Counted from the stretch's first letter, positions 36,811 to 46,497 are shown. The stretch: DNA of 64,000 nucleotides from Symmachiella dynata (GCF_007747995.1 NZ_CP036276.1:4331001-4395000); one strand, 5' to 3'. Notes: generated by a model not told the origin, from the letters alone. Numbers and translations: made by a program.

Positions 36811-38313
36811 TTACCGGTTGCCCAAGACGGGCACCGGGAATTGTCCGGCGGCCCATTTTTCAGCCTCGGGACTGCCGGGGGGGGCGGAGCGGATGCGGAC
36901 GTGGTAGGTGTTTGAGGGGGAGCGTGCTCCGCCTTGCATGACTTTGCCCACGTATTGTTTTTTGAGCAACGCTTTTTTCATGATGCCCACCTTGGGAAAG
37001 TACCAGTCGGCATACATGCCCGCATCGGTTTCGACGGTGACATAAAATGCGAGTTCTCGGAAGGGGCAGATATTCGTCAACTGGCCACCCACCCGGAGTT
37101 GCCCGCCCAGATCGACATAGTTAATCGCGGTCAAACCGACCTGGGCCATGCCATCTTCTGTGATCGACTGCCCGGCCACCCGCGTGTCGGCCAGCGACAC
37201 CCGTTGTCGTTTGAGGCCGACTTTGAGTTGCTGTTTGAAGGTTTTTTGCAGCTCGGCAATATCCTGCCCGAAGGTTTCGCGCAGGTCGGCATCGCGGCGG
37301 CCTTCCGGTTCTTGTTCCAGCGGTTCTTTTTCCGCGAGCAGTTTGACGTACTTCAAATACTCCCCTTTGTATTTGGTGACCAACAACCAATGCAAACTCC
37401 AGGCGTGACCGTAGGCTTCTCCGACCAGCACGTTACCTTGAAACACCTTGTCGTCGTTGAGCATCGACTTCCAAGAGAGTTGGCCGCCGGCCAGCGCTTG
37501 CTGAGCATACCGGCGGCTGATCTTTGTGGGACCGATGGTAATGCGACCGGCGTTGGCTTCGAACCCGGTGGCGATTCCTTCATCGAACCAATGCGGAACC
37601 GGTGCCAGACGTTGAAAAAAGTTGCGATTGTACACCTGCTGGTGAATCGCTTCGTGTAAGGGGACCTCAAACGTGCTACAGGTTTTTAAGCGAATTGCCA
37701 AGAAGTTGGTCAGCCCCGAATAAAACCCGGCGACGTTTTTGGCCTGCAAGGCCTCAGTTTGCGTCGTCTCGGCCATGTATTTGTCAAAGTCGCCATCCGA
37801 CTCAAAAATGAGTACCACGAGTGGATATTCCGGTTCCTTGACCGGCACCCGCAACTCGACGAGAAACCGCTTAAAACTGCCCGAGACCTTATCCATAAAC
37901 CGGGCCGTCTTGCGGAGAAAATTTCGTACGCGGATTTCTGAGGACTTCGGCAGTTCGTCCGACAGCACCAAACCGACTACAAACGGCTCTTCAACGTAGC
38001 TGCGAAACCGCGCGCTGCCGAATCGATCCTCCAATTTTATGGCCGCCTCGTCATGCGTGAGAGGTGCGGGGCCCGGTTTGACCTCGTGGTTCGTCACTGC
38101 TGCTTGCGGAATCAGTCGGTACTCGCCATCGGGGAGAGCCACAAGATGCGTATCACGGACCGTACGAATCAGTTTGGCTTCCAGGACGACTTGCTGACCG
38201 TCGCGATCGTGATAGGTGAAGACGTCGGCTCGCAGGGAGTGTCCGCTGCCAAGCAAACCGATCAGCAGAAATGCAAACAACAGGCGAAATACGGAAATCA
38301 TTTCACGCCTCAA
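36811..38313 (-). CDS. DUF1570 domain-containing exported zincin-like protein
   Basis: 500 aa with a signal peptide (about 1-29). ATG at 38301 is an alternative start. The DUF1570 region holds a zincin-like HEAIH motif (H220-E221-H224) and WFDEGIATGFE downstream (about 242-252), which together suggest a metallopeptidase-like active site. The N-terminal part (about 30-100) reads as a small SH3-like region (VFTYHDRDGQQVVLEAKLI). The substrate is unknown. It follows DUF1501 in the same direction but 126 bases upstream of it, so operon structure is uncertain. Confidence 0.82.
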   Translation of the reverse strand: MRREMISVFRLLFAFLLIGLLGSGHSLRADVFTYHDRDGQQVVLEAKLIRTVRDTHLVALPDGEYRLIPQAAVTNHEVKPGPAPLTHDEAAIKLEDRFGSARFRSYVEEPFVVGLVLSDELPKSSEIRVRNFLRKTARFMDKVSGSFKRFLVELRVPVKEPEYPLVVLIFESDGDFDKYMAETTQTEALQAKNVAGFYSGLTNFLAIRLKTCSTFEVPLHEAIHQQVYNRNFFQRLAPVPHWFDEGIATGFEANAGRITIGPTKISRRYAQQALAGGQLSWKSMLNDDKVFQGNVLVGEAYGHAWSLHWLLVTKYKGEYLKYVKLLAEKEPLEQEPEGRRDADLRETFGQDIAELQKTFKQQLKVGLKRQRVSLADTRVAGQSITEDGMAQVGLTAINYVDLGGQLRVGGQLTNICPFRELAFYVTVETDAGMYADWYFPKVGIMKKALLKKQYVGKVMQGGARSPSNTYHVRIRSAPPGSPEAEKWAAGQFPVPVLGNR

Positions 38314-38477
38314 GCAGAATCAGGGGCAAGCGACAAAAGCGCACAAGGTGCAGCCTATCAAAGCCGCACAGGCAACGCAAAGATTTTGCCAAACCGGCCA
38401 TCCACGCGTTGACGTTGCGGGCAGGTTTCCCGATGATTGGCGGGACACCCTTTGAGCCCCCCCATATTTAGCCTGCA

Positions 38478-40676
38478 ATGTCCCTCGAATTCTTAAATCC
38501 CGCCTTGCTGTTCGGTCTGGCCGCCCTGGCGCTGCCGATTGTCGCGCATTTGCTCAGCAAAAAGCGGTTTGACGTAGTCGAGTGGGGCGCGATGCAGTTT
38601 TTGGACCTGGGTAAACGGCGCCGGCGGCGGGTCCGTATTGAGGAACTGCTGCTGCTGTTATTGCGGATGGCGATTGTGGGGCTGTTGGCATTGGCGATCG
38701 CGCGGCCAACCGTGTCGGGTGGATTCTTCGCGAATTTCGTCTCGACCGACAACCGCGACATGGTCTTCGTGATTGATGGTTCCTATAGCATGGGGCGGTC
38801 CGACGGCGAAACCACGCCGCACAATCAGGCGCAGGCTGTCATCCATAAGCTTCTGAACCACGCGCGACCGGGAGATACGTTTGCCTTATTGGACGCGCGC
38901 GACCAGACACGCTTCGTCGGCGATGGCCCACTCCGTGATGCCAACCGAATGCGGACCTTTGTCGATGCACTTCCCCCACCCGCGGGAGCGTCGAACCTTG
39001 CCGCCGCAGTAGCCGACGCTTTGCAAATCCTGGGGACGACAAGTCATGTGCGGCGCGACGTGGTTGTCTTGACCGATGGACAAGCCCACGGTTGGCATCC
39101 CACCGAAGCGGCGCAGTGGCAGGTGATTGATGAACTGCGCGGCCAACCTGCTGTGAAACCTCAACTCTGGGTGGTCAATTTCCAAGGGGCCGACACGCCT
39201 AATAATTTCAGTCTGGATCGTCTGGATGCTTCCCGAGCGCGGGCGCCGGTCGGGTTTCCCGTGCGTGTTTCGACAACCCTGCGTTATTCGAGCGAGGTTG
39301 GACCGGGCGAATGCAACGTCTATTTCGAGGTCGACGGGCAACGGTTGGGCGATGCGACCGTTAAATCGCCGCTGTTGGAATCGGGTGGGGAATTCCGTGT
39401 GGAGTTTGAACACCGCTTTTCCACAGATGGGTCGCATGTGCTCAGTGTGGTGTTGGATGACGACGCTGTCTCGGGAGACAATCGCGCCGATGTTGCGATT
39501 GCCGTAACACAACCGCTGCGAGTCATCTTGGTCGACGGCACTCCGCATCTCGATCCGACACGCAGCGAAACGTTCTTCGCCGAAGCAGCACTCCGGAGCT
39601 ATGCGGAACAAACCCCTTTCGTCGACAGCCGTGTGGTCACGTCGCAGAACTTGAATCTCTCATCGATCAACCAAGCGGATGTGATTGTGTTGGCCAACGT
39701 GGCGACCTTGTCGACCGAACAAGCGGAGATGTTGCGGCAATTTGTTGAAGCCGGGGGCGGGTTGTTGATTGCGCCGGGCCGACTGGTGGAGCCGGAGAAT
39801 TATCGCACCCTGCTGGGCGATCTGCTGCCGGGGGATTTGATCGAGTTTGTCGAACCGGAAGAGGCCGCACGCTTTGATGTGGCGCAATTACAACTCCCCT
39901 GGCAGATTGGCGCCGCCGCCATCGATGAATTGGAGACGGCTCGTTTTTCCGGGTACTGGACCATCACTCCGCACGAACAGGCCCACGTCCCGGCGCGGTT
40001 CGTGTCGGGGGATCCGCTGTTGTTGTCTTCTCCGGTCGGTCGCGGACGCGTGATGTTGATGAGCACGCCGTCGGATGCCGATAGCAGTACCTTGCCCACG
40101 AAGTCCGTGTATGTCGCTTTGCTACATGAGATGTTGTTTTATTTGGCCGCAGCGGAGGAATTTCCCCTCAATGTCAATGTCGGTGAGCCATTGTTGCAGC
40201 CATTGATTGAAGAGGTGGTGGAAGCGGAAATTCGAGTAACTCGCCCCGACGGCACGACGGCAACGCCCGCGATTGGGGGCGAACCTCCGTTGGTCCGGTT
40301 TGACGACACGTCTGCGCCGGGCGTCTATGAGCTGGAGCAACCCCGCCGAAATCGCGGCGACACGCGTTCGTCCGTTGCGAAACGGTTTGTGGTGAATTTT
40401 GATCGCGGTGAACGCGACCTCACGCCGCTCTCGGTGACAGAGATCGAAGAGCTTTCCGCCGATGGGCGAATCACGTTTGTCGATTCGCCGGACGAATTGG
40501 AGACCCAATTGCTGACCGACGATTCCCGGACCGAACTGTGGCAACTGTTGGTCGTGCTGGTCTTCGCACTGTTGTGCCTGGAGATTTGGATGACCCGCCG
40601 GTTGGTGCAAGGAGGCCATGCGGTGTTGGATGCGGCCGCGAGCACGGGGCCGCATCCACCGCAGGGTAACGATTAA
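38478..40676 (+). CDS. BatA N-terminal domain and VWA domain protein
   Basis: 732 aa. The N-terminal BatA/aerotolerance-type domain (MSLEFLNPALLFGLAALALPIVAHLLSKKR, residues 1-80, two helices) is followed by a von Willebrand factor A domain with MIDAS D100-G-S-Y-S104 and VVLTDGQ. A glutamine-amidotransferase-like region (about 345-520, RVILVDGTPHLD and FVEAGGGLLIAPG) follows, with a C-terminal membrane segment near 695-715. In most planctomycetes this family sits in a MoxR-DUF58-BatA cluster. Here it stands alone, divergent from the DUF1570 gene. Confidence 0.85.
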   Translation: MSLEFLNPALLFGLAALALPIVAHLLSKKRFDVVEWGAMQFLDLGKRRRRRVRIEELLLLLLRMAIVGLLALAIARPTVSGGFFANFVSTDNRDMVFVIDGSYSMGRSDGETTPHNQAQAVIHKLLNHARPGDTFALLDARDQTRFVGDGPLRDANRMRTFVDALPPPAGASNLAAAVADALQILGTTSHVRRDVVVLTDGQAHGWHPTEAAQWQVIDELRGQPAVKPQLWVVNFQGADTPNNFSLDRLDASRARAPVGFPVRVSTTLRYSSEVGPGECNVYFEVDGQRLGDATVKSPLLESGGEFRVEFEHRFSTDGSHVLSVVLDDDAVSGDNRADVAIAVTQPLRVILVDGTPHLDPTRSETFFAEAALRSYAEQTPFVDSRVVTSQNLNLSSINQADVIVLANVATLSTEQAEMLRQFVEAGGGLLIAPGRLVEPENYRTLLGDLLPGDLIEFVEPEEAARFDVAQLQLPWQIGAAAIDELETARFSGYWTITPHEQAHVPARFVSGDPLLLSSPVGRGRVMLMSTPSDADSSTLPTKSVYVALLHEMLFYLAAAEEFPLNVNVGEPLLQPLIEEVVEAEIRVTRPDGTTATPAIGGEPPLVRFDDTSAPGVYELEQPRRNRGDTRSSVAKRFVVNFDRGERDLTPLSVTEIEELSADGRITFVDSPDELETQLLTDDSRTELWQLLVVLVFALLCLEIWMTRRLVQGGHAVLDAAASTGPHPPQGND

Positions 40677-40704
40677 CGCTCGGCGGCAATTTCCCCCCCA
40701 ACGA

Positions 40705-42057
40705 TTAAAACTGACCTCCGCCTGCACCACCGGGCGAGTGAAGAATGACCCCACCGAAAGGTCCGGGTGCTGGATGCCGCTTTACGAAGTCTGAGACAGT
40801 AATTGCCCCGAGTGGCTCCTTCCCTTTGGCAGTGACCAGCAACCCGTAATCACGCACAACGAATGACACTCGTGGATGGAGATCCATGATTGCCTGTAGA
40901 GCGGCCGCTAGGGAAATACCTGTATGATTGCAGCTGATTTGAACCATGCCCTCTTCCTTGCCGCCAACGCCTTCTTTCAATGCATTTTTATCCAGGGTGA
41001 TAGAAAGGTTGTGTAGGTCATTCAGAAAAAGGACAATATCGTCAATTGGCTGGTCTTGGAAATCGAGCTCCGTATTTTGATTCAAAGCTTCGCGCAGCTT
41101 CGCCAGCACAGCGGATTCACCGGCATGACTCACACCGATCCGCAGATCCGGCAGTTGTCGAGTCTTAACATCAGCCGCATCGTCGTTCTCTTTCGGCGTT
41201 GCGCCGTCTTCGACTTGGCTCTTACTGCCCGTTCTCCTACCACGAACGCGACCCCGTCCCAACATCGTACCAGTTCCCCGTCCCGACATACTCCCCGTCC
41301 TCACGACCGGTTTCTGTGTCCCCAACACGTAGGGGATCTTCGCTTTGATCTCGGCCAATTTGGCCTGAGCTTGGATGAGCTCCATTTCCGCTTCTTTTTC
41401 TGGAGCCTCGGCGTCCGCGAGTCCAGACTTTGAAACGCCACCTGCCTTAAAAGCGCGACGTATCTCGTCACTCCGTATTCGTGCGTTTTCAACCTTTGCC
41501 ACGTTACGGTGAACCAACTGGATTTGAGCGTGCCACGCTTCTCGCAACTCCATGACTTGCTGCATGACGTTCAACTGTGCCCGCTTCAGTTGCGCTTCCG
41601 CGGCCGTCACCTGGCTAGCGGCGACGCCGATGTCGGGGTTGTTTTCCAGCGCGGTCGCTAACATTTCGGCCAGCGGCGGAATTTCGTCCTCTGTTTTTTC
41701 CTTGGCAACTTCGTTGTTCGATTGCTTACCTTTCCCTCGCCGTCCCCCAAACCGGTCGTCATCGTCGTCGTCCGATTTCGCGCGAACCCCACGCCGACGC
41801 CCAAAACCAAAACCGCGCCGGTCATCGTCGTCCGGTCGCTTGGCACGCCCACTACGAAGAGTGTTTGAGTCAGTCGGCTCTTTCGTCTTCGCAGGCTCGT
41901 CAGCCTTCGTCTCGGGGTCTGCCGCAGGAGTGGACGGAGTGCTCTTCTCTTCCGCCTCTTGTCCGAAGAGCAGGCCGGATTGTGTTATTAGCAGCGTGCA
42001 ACAAAACACGGCGGCCAATGCCTTAATGAATGAGTAGTTATCCTTGATTGCGCGCAT
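40705..42057 (-). CDS. Exported TolC-coiled-coil and STN-like domain protein
   Basis: 450 aa. It has a signal peptide (about 1-33) and a low-complexity Asp/Arg-rich stretch (about 70-125, with DDDDRRGFGFGRRRG and DDDDDDRFGG). A helical block at about 127-255 resembles the coiled-coil hairpin of TolC-type outer membrane efflux proteins (NNPDIGVAASQVTAAEAQLKRA, KVENARIRSDEIRRAF, LADAEAPEKEAEMELIQAQA). A C-terminal domain (about 330-420) resembles the secretin/TonB N-terminal (STN) domain. This combination is unusual. It overlaps the preceding membrane-protein gene by 20 bases and is third in an ECF-sigma operon. Confidence 0.7.
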   Translation of the reverse strand: MRAIKDNYSFIKALAAVFCCTLLITQSGLLFGQEAEEKSTPSTPAADPETKADEPAKTKEPTDSNTLRSGRAKRPDDDDRRGFGFGRRRGVRAKSDDDDDDRFGGRRGKGKQSNNEVAKEKTEDEIPPLAEMLATALENNPDIGVAASQVTAAEAQLKRAQLNVMQQVMELREAWHAQIQLVHRNVAKVENARIRSDEIRRAFKAGGVSKSGLADAEAPEKEAEMELIQAQAKLAEIKAKIPYVLGTQKPVVRTGSMSGRGTGTMLGRGRVRGRRTGSKSQVEDGATPKENDDAADVKTRQLPDLRIGVSHAGESAVLAKLREALNQNTELDFQDQPIDDIVLFLNDLHNLSITLDKNALKEGVGGKEEGMVQISCNHTGISLAAALQAIMDLHPRVSFVVRDYGLLVTAKGKEPLGAITVSDFVKRHPAPGPFGGVILHSPGGAGGGQF

Positions 42058-42637
42058 CGTCGGTCTCCCAATGGTGGTCGAGTTTCAAGGCACGGAACAG
42101 CCACGTGCCCTCGTCGGATTGTTGATTGACTTCATCTTCAGTAGCAAATCGCAGCGCCATCTGATAACACCGCGCCGCCCCGGCCGGATCTTGTTGTTCC
42201 AACAGATATTGATCCCCCAAGTCCCGCAACGAGAGGAACCGCGATTTCTTTTTTCGTGGTTTGTGCTGCAGCGTATTCGACGGCCGTTGCTGATCCTGAG
42301 GCTCATCTTGGAATTCAGCATCACTCCCGGTTTTGACAGCGACGACCGGTGCCGTAACCGAAACGGTCTCCGTCGCGATGTCGTCTTCAATCGTCGCGTT
42401 CGGCGCTGTGATTTCATGATCAACGACCTCGCGCGCGGTTTCAGGCGACGCGCCGTCGGCCATCAGCGTGACGGTCAGCAGACCGGCCAAATAGCAGCCG
42501 ACACAAGCCGCAAACATCCCCGCCCGCCGATAATACCGTCGCCGCCGAATCACACCGGTCGTCTCAGATAGAAGTCGCTCCCGTAATTCGCGGACACGGT
42601 CATCGGCCGCGGCTGGTTGTTGATGTTCCTGATTCAT
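42038..42637 (-). CDS. Single-span membrane protein, putative anti-sigma factor
   Basis: 199 aa from ATG 42637 (the frame is open to 42697). A cytoplasmic N-terminus of about 45 residues carries a helical, Arg-rich segment (RVRELRERLLSETTGVIRRRRYYRR). One membrane helix (about 42-60) and a long extracytoplasmic part follow. No zinc anti-sigma motif (HxxxCxxC) is visible. The position directly behind an ECF sigma gene and ahead of an STN-like protein suggests an anti-sigma or sensor role. This is inference. The RYYRR-helix arrangement is only loosely like FecR. Confidence 0.55.
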   Translation of the reverse strand: MNQEHQQPAAADDRVRELRERLLSETTGVIRRRRYYRRAGMFAACVGCYLAGLLTVTLMADGASPETAREVVDHEITAPNATIEDDIATETVSVTAPVVAVKTGSDAEFQDEPQDQQRPSNTLQHKPRKKKSRFLSLRDLGDQYLLEQQDPAGAARCYQMALRFATEDEVNQQSDEGTWLFRALKLDHHWETDDARNQG

Positions 42638-42691
42638 GAATCCTGCTCCACAAAATAATGCATGCTGTATCACGGTTTGATTCAGAAGGAG

Positions 42692-42712
42692 TGCCACTGG
42701 TTTTGCCAGTGC
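42692..42712. repeat. Palindromic hairpin between ECF sigma and membrane protein genes
   Basis: CACTGG-TTTTG-CCAGTG, flanked by GTGC/GCC. It resembles the palindromes at 29004-29030 and 29120-29142. It lies in the 175-base gap between the sigma gene and the next gene of the operon and could form in the transcript. Confidence 0.55.
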
Positions 42713-42812
42713 CTATTCCAATGTCGGCCCTCATTACAAAACACTGGCAGAGCTGGTGCCACCCTGATTTTCTGTTGTTTGAATGCACGATCTCGCTGTG
42801 TTCGATGAAATT

Positions 42813-43385
42813 TCATGGCGACAAATCGTCTCGCTGCAAACATTCCCGGCGGAATGCTTCACGGGCTCGGCTCAATAGCGATTCGATTGCTTTGGGGGTT
42901 TGACTGAGGCTGTGGGCGATTTCGGCGACCGGGAGGGCGTCGACGTATTTGGCCCGCAAGACTTGTTCGTATTGGTTGGGGAGTGCCGCCAGTGCTGCGG
43001 CGATTTGTTCGGCTTGTTCGCGGTTCTCGGCAGCGGCTTCGGGAGGCAGGCTGATCGCCTGTTCCCAATCCAGTTCTCCCGAGCCCCCCGCTCCGGCCCG
43101 TTGCCGGCGAAATTGATTGCGTAACTGATTGGCGGCGATGCCGCGCACCCAAGCTTGAAACGTGCCTTGCCGCGGATCAAAACGGCGAATTCTTCGCACA
43201 GCGGTCAGCCAGGTTTCCTGCACCGTTTCTTCCCCCAGCGACGACATCCCGCCGCAGCGCCATTGGACATACCGGTAAAGTGCATCAAAATTCTCGTCAT
43301 ACAGCGCATGCCACGCCTGTTCATCGCCGGCCAACACGGCTCGATGTAAGACGGATTCACGATGAACGGTTTCGTCACAATCCAT
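42813..43385 (-). CDS. ECF-type sigma-70 factor
   Basis: 190 aa extracytoplasmic-function sigma factor. Region 2 has HALYDENFDALYRYVQWRCGG and VQETWLTAVRRIRRFDPRQGTFQAWVRGIAANQLRNQFR (about 25-95). A Ser/Pro/Gln linker follows, and region 4 has LAALPNQYEQVLRAKYVDALPVAEIAHSLSQTPKAIESLLSRAREAF (about 128-176). It redirects RNA polymerase to a target regulon, probably including its own operon (two genes downstream). The ATG start at 43385 is natural. The linker between regions 2 and 4 is longer than in most short ECF factors. Confidence 0.93.
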   Translation of the reverse strand: MDCDETVHRESVLHRAVLAGDEQAWHALYDENFDALYRYVQWRCGGMSSLGEETVQETWLTAVRRIRRFDPRQGTFQAWVRGIAANQLRNQFRRQRAGAGGSGELDWEQAISLPPEAAAENREQAEQIAAALAALPNQYEQVLRAKYVDALPVAEIAHSLSQTPKAIESLLSRAREAFRRECLQRDDLSP

Positions 43386-43718
43386 CTGCCGGCGAGCTTA
43401 TTGTTGAAGGTTGGTTATTTAACAGACTATTGTCGTTATACCGGCAAATCCTTCGTAAATTCGCGCAGTTTCTTGGAAAAAACCTGAGACATCGGTCATT
43501 TCCAGATCGTTTGTTTCTTTCCCGGATACTGTTTGGGAACCAACCTACGTCTTTTTTCATCCGTGTTTCATCCGTGTTCAATCTGTGGCTAAGAAAACTT
43601 TCCGCAGGAACCAACGAATCCACGGGCAACGGTACGAAACGTGCACCTTTGCAGAAGTGCTCAACTGAGTTATGCTCAGGTGTCGGCTGTTCGAAGCCTT
43701 AGATGTAGGGAGACACTT
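43386..43718. repeat. Intergenic region with a dispersed repeat
   Basis: 333 bases between divergent sigma factor and pyruvate kinase genes. The inverted form of the 'TTAGCCACGGATGAAACAC' family is at 43559-43594. The sigma factor promoter must lie on its 43.4-kb side. The small frames here read poorly. Confidence 0.55.
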
Positions 43719-45185
43719 GTGACTTTTGACGGTCCTTTGATAAAAAAACGATCCGTGAAGACCAAGATTATCGCCACTGTCGGTCCGGCGAGCGAAGACC
43801 TGTCGGTGATACGCCGGTTGGCAATTGAGGGGGTCGACTTATTTCGCTTAAATTTCGCGCACGGCGACCTTGACTGGCTGGAGACGATCGTCGAACGCAT
43901 TCGTCAAATCGAAGTCGAGTTGCAGCGGCCGATCGGGATTCTGGGAGACCTGTGCGGCCCCAAAATCCGTCTCAACGAGTTGCCGGGCGACTTGATCCAT
44001 TGCAACGAAGGCGAAGTCTTTGAATTTGCCCGTGAAACGGACGTGGATCATCCGCATCGGTTGACCTGTACCTACGAGAAATTGGTCGACGATCTCCGCG
44101 TGGGGGATCCGATTCTGATGGCCGATGGAACCGTCTCGATGGTCGTGACCGAATGTTATCCTGAAGAAGGACGAGTGGAATGCATCGTCGAATTGCCCGG
44201 CGTCATCCGCAGCAAACAGGGCATCAATCTTCCCGGCGCAATATTGAGCACCCCGAGTTTAACGGCCAAAGACCACAGCGACTTAGCCTGGGCCGTCTCG
44301 CATGAGATTGACTTTGTCGGCTTAAGCTTCGTCCGCAGTGCCGAGGACATTTTGTTGTTGCGACGCGAAATCAACGCCTTTGGAGACAAATCACCGCCGC
44401 AAATCGTTGCTAAAATCGAAAAAATGGAAGCGGTTGACGATCTGGATCGAATCCTGGAAGCGACCGATGCCGTAATGGTGGCCCGCGGAGATTTGGGGGT
44501 CGAAGTTGACATTGCGCAGGTCCCGGTCCTTCAAAAACGAATTATCAACCTCTGCAACCAATACCGCATTCCGGTGATTACCGCCACGCAGATGCTGGAT
44601 AGCATGGAACGCAGCAACCGCCCCACGCGTGCTGAAGCGACCGATGTGGCCAATGCCGTTTTGGACGGCAGCGATGCGCTGATGCTCTCCGGTGAAACCG
44701 CCATCGGTCAATATCCAATTGATGCGGTCACGACAATGAGCCGCATTGCCCACGAAGCAGAACGTCTGGTCCGCACCGATGCGAATGCGGATCGACTGAG
44801 CGGACCACGAACCCGGGCGCTGGCCATGACCGAAGCGGTCGCCGCTGGAGCCGGCGCGGCGGCTGAACATCTCAACGCAGACTGGATTGTCGTCGCCACA
44901 CACAGTGGAAAAACCGCAATGGCTGTTTCCAAGCAACGCCGGCAAGTCGCCATTCTGGGACTCAGCGACCGGGTCGAGACCGCGCGGTGCATGTGCTTGT
45001 ATTGGGGGGTCACGCCGATGCACACCGACGTGGTCCATAAGCAACCGCAAAAGATCATGAAAGTTGTCGCGGATTGGGGCCGCCGCAATTCGGTGATTGC
45101 ATCGGGCGATGAAATCGTGCTGATCGCCAGCACCAACTGGTCGACGCGCGGGCACGACTTGATGTTGGTGCATGTCGTGCCTTGA
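43719..45185 (+). CDS. pyk: Pyruvate kinase
   Basis: 488 aa from GTG 43719, preceded by GGGAG (43708-43712). The frame is open to 43641, but the extension is not protein-like. It transfers phosphate from phosphoenolpyruvate to ADP in the last step of glycolysis. Motifs include KTKIIATVGPAS, DLFRLNFAHGD, GILGDLCGPKIR, VGLSFVRS, IVAKIEKMEAVDDL, MVARGDLGVEVDIAQVP, ITATQMLDSMERSNRPTRAEATDVANAVLDG and DALMLSGETAIGQYP. Phosphoglycerate mutase follows 103 bases later, so the two lower-glycolytic genes are neighbours. Confidence 0.97.
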   Translation: MTFDGPLIKKRSVKTKIIATVGPASEDLSVIRRLAIEGVDLFRLNFAHGDLDWLETIVERIRQIEVELQRPIGILGDLCGPKIRLNELPGDLIHCNEGEVFEFARETDVDHPHRLTCTYEKLVDDLRVGDPILMADGTVSMVVTECYPEEGRVECIVELPGVIRSKQGINLPGAILSTPSLTAKDHSDLAWAVSHEIDFVGLSFVRSAEDILLLRREINAFGDKSPPQIVAKIEKMEAVDDLDRILEATDAVMVARGDLGVEVDIAQVPVLQKRIINLCNQYRIPVITATQMLDSMERSNRPTRAEATDVANAVLDGSDALMLSGETAIGQYPIDAVTTMSRIAHEAERLVRTDANADRLSGPRTRALAMTEAVAAGAGAAAEHLNADWIVVATHSGKTAMAVSKQRRQVAILGLSDRVETARCMCLYWGVTPMHTDVVHKQPQKIMKVVADWGRRNSVIASGDEIVLIASTNWSTRGHDLMLVHVVP

Positions 45186-45288
45186 ATTGCACAATTCACA
45201 ACAGGGATTCGTTTGCGTGGGGGTTTCCACTATACTGTCGCTCCGAATTTCCATTTTAACAGTCTCACTTGCCTGCAAACTTGCCTCC

Positions 45289-46497
45289 ATGAAATACGCC
45301 CTGATCATTCCCGATGGCTGCGCCGATGAAGCGCAACCCTCCCTTTCTGGCCAGACTCCATTACAAGCCGCGACAACGCCCAACATGGACGCCATTGCCG
45401 CGACCGGTATCGTGGGACAAAGCGACAACGTCCCTCCCTCGCTCCCCTCCGGCAGTGATGTCGCCACGATGAATCTGTTTGGTTATGACGCACTCAAATA
45501 CCACACCGGCCGCGCGCCGCTCGAGGCGGCTGCTCAGGGAATTGTTTTGGGACCGCACGACTGGGCGGTTCGCTGCAATTTGGTGACGATTCAAGATGGG
45601 AATATGGTCAGCTTCACAGCCGAACAAATCCCTAATGCACTCGGCGCGCATTTAATCGGCTTGATGCAAAACGCGTGCGGTGATGAGCACTGGGAATTTC
45701 ATACAGGTGTCAGCTATCGCAATCTGTTGATTTATCGCGGCCAGGGAAATGCTCCACCCTTCGACGCCACCACGACCACCTACCCGCCGCATGACCTGAC
45801 CGACGGTCCCGTGGCTGGACATCTGCCGTCGGGTACCGGTGCGGAGACGCTTCAACAGTTCATGCAAAAAAGCGAACAGCTCTTTGCGGAAGACGAACAA
45901 AACCGCGCCCGCGCAGCCGCTGGGCAATTGCCGGCCAGCTCCATCTGGCTATGGGGCCAAGGCAGCCGTCCGCAGCTGGAACCGTTTCAAGAGCGTTACG
46001 GAAAATCGGCCGCGGTGATCACAGCCGTCGACTTGTTGCGGGGCATTGGCCGACTGTTGGATTGGCGAATTGTCGATGTCCCGGGCGCCACCGGTTATCT
46101 CGATACGGACTACGCCGCCAAGGGCCGCGCCGCCATCGAGACGCTCGAAGAGGTCGATTTCGTGGTTGTCCACGTCGAAGCGAGTGACGAAGCCTCGCAC
46201 GAAGGGGACGTCGCTGCCAAAATCGAAGCCTTGGAACAAATCGACCGGCATATCGTGGGACCAGTACACGAGTATTTGAAATCGACCGGCGACTACCGCA
46301 TTTTGGTTTCGCCCGATCACCCCACGTTCCTCCGCACCAAGACACACGCCCACGGCTTTGTCCCCTTTACCATCGCGGGGACAAACGTCGCTCAAGGCGA
46401 TGCGGCGACCTATGACGAAGTGACTGCTGCCGCCTCGGGCAGGCAATATGCCGCCGGGTGGAAGCTGATGGCGGACTTCTTAGAGGGAACGTTTTGA
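45289..46497 (+). CDS. apgM: Cofactor-independent phosphoglycerate mutase (ApgM/archaeal type)
   Basis: 402 aa from ATG 45289. The frame is open to 45172, but MKYALIIPDGCADEAQP is the natural start. It is a member of the alkaline phosphatase superfamily that interconverts 3- and 2-phosphoglycerate. Metal-site motifs include DGCADE near the start, the serine region PSLPSGSDVATMNLFGYD, VVVHVEASDEASHEGD and ILVSPDHPTFLRTKTHAHGFVPF. Its length matches the archaeal-type ApgM (about 400 aa), not the 510-aa GpmI. The last 18 bases overlap the convergent kinase gene. Confidence 0.93.
   Translation: MKYALIIPDGCADEAQPSLSGQTPLQAATTPNMDAIAATGIVGQSDNVPPSLPSGSDVATMNLFGYDALKYHTGRAPLEAAAQGIVLGPHDWAVRCNLVTIQDGNMVSFTAEQIPNALGAHLIGLMQNACGDEHWEFHTGVSYRNLLIYRGQGNAPPFDATTTTYPPHDLTDGPVAGHLPSGTGAETLQQFMQKSEQLFAEDEQNRARAAAGQLPASSIWLWGQGSRPQLEPFQERYGKSAAVITAVDLLRGIGRLLDWRIVDVPGATGYLDTDYAAKGRAAIETLEEVDFVVVHVEASDEASHEGDVAAKIEALEQIDRHIVGPVHEYLKSTGDYRILVSPDHPTFLRTKTHAHGFVPFTIAGTNVAQGDAATYDEVTAAASGRQYAAGWKLMADFLEGTF

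Noticed and set aside
38886-39611. 241-codon open frame antisense to the BatA/VWA gene
   Set aside because: Located in the VWA and following region of a supported gene, with no domain-like sequence.
44391-45467. 358-codon open frame antisense to pyruvate kinase
   Set aside because: Overlaps pyk and the start of apgM; no domain is visible.
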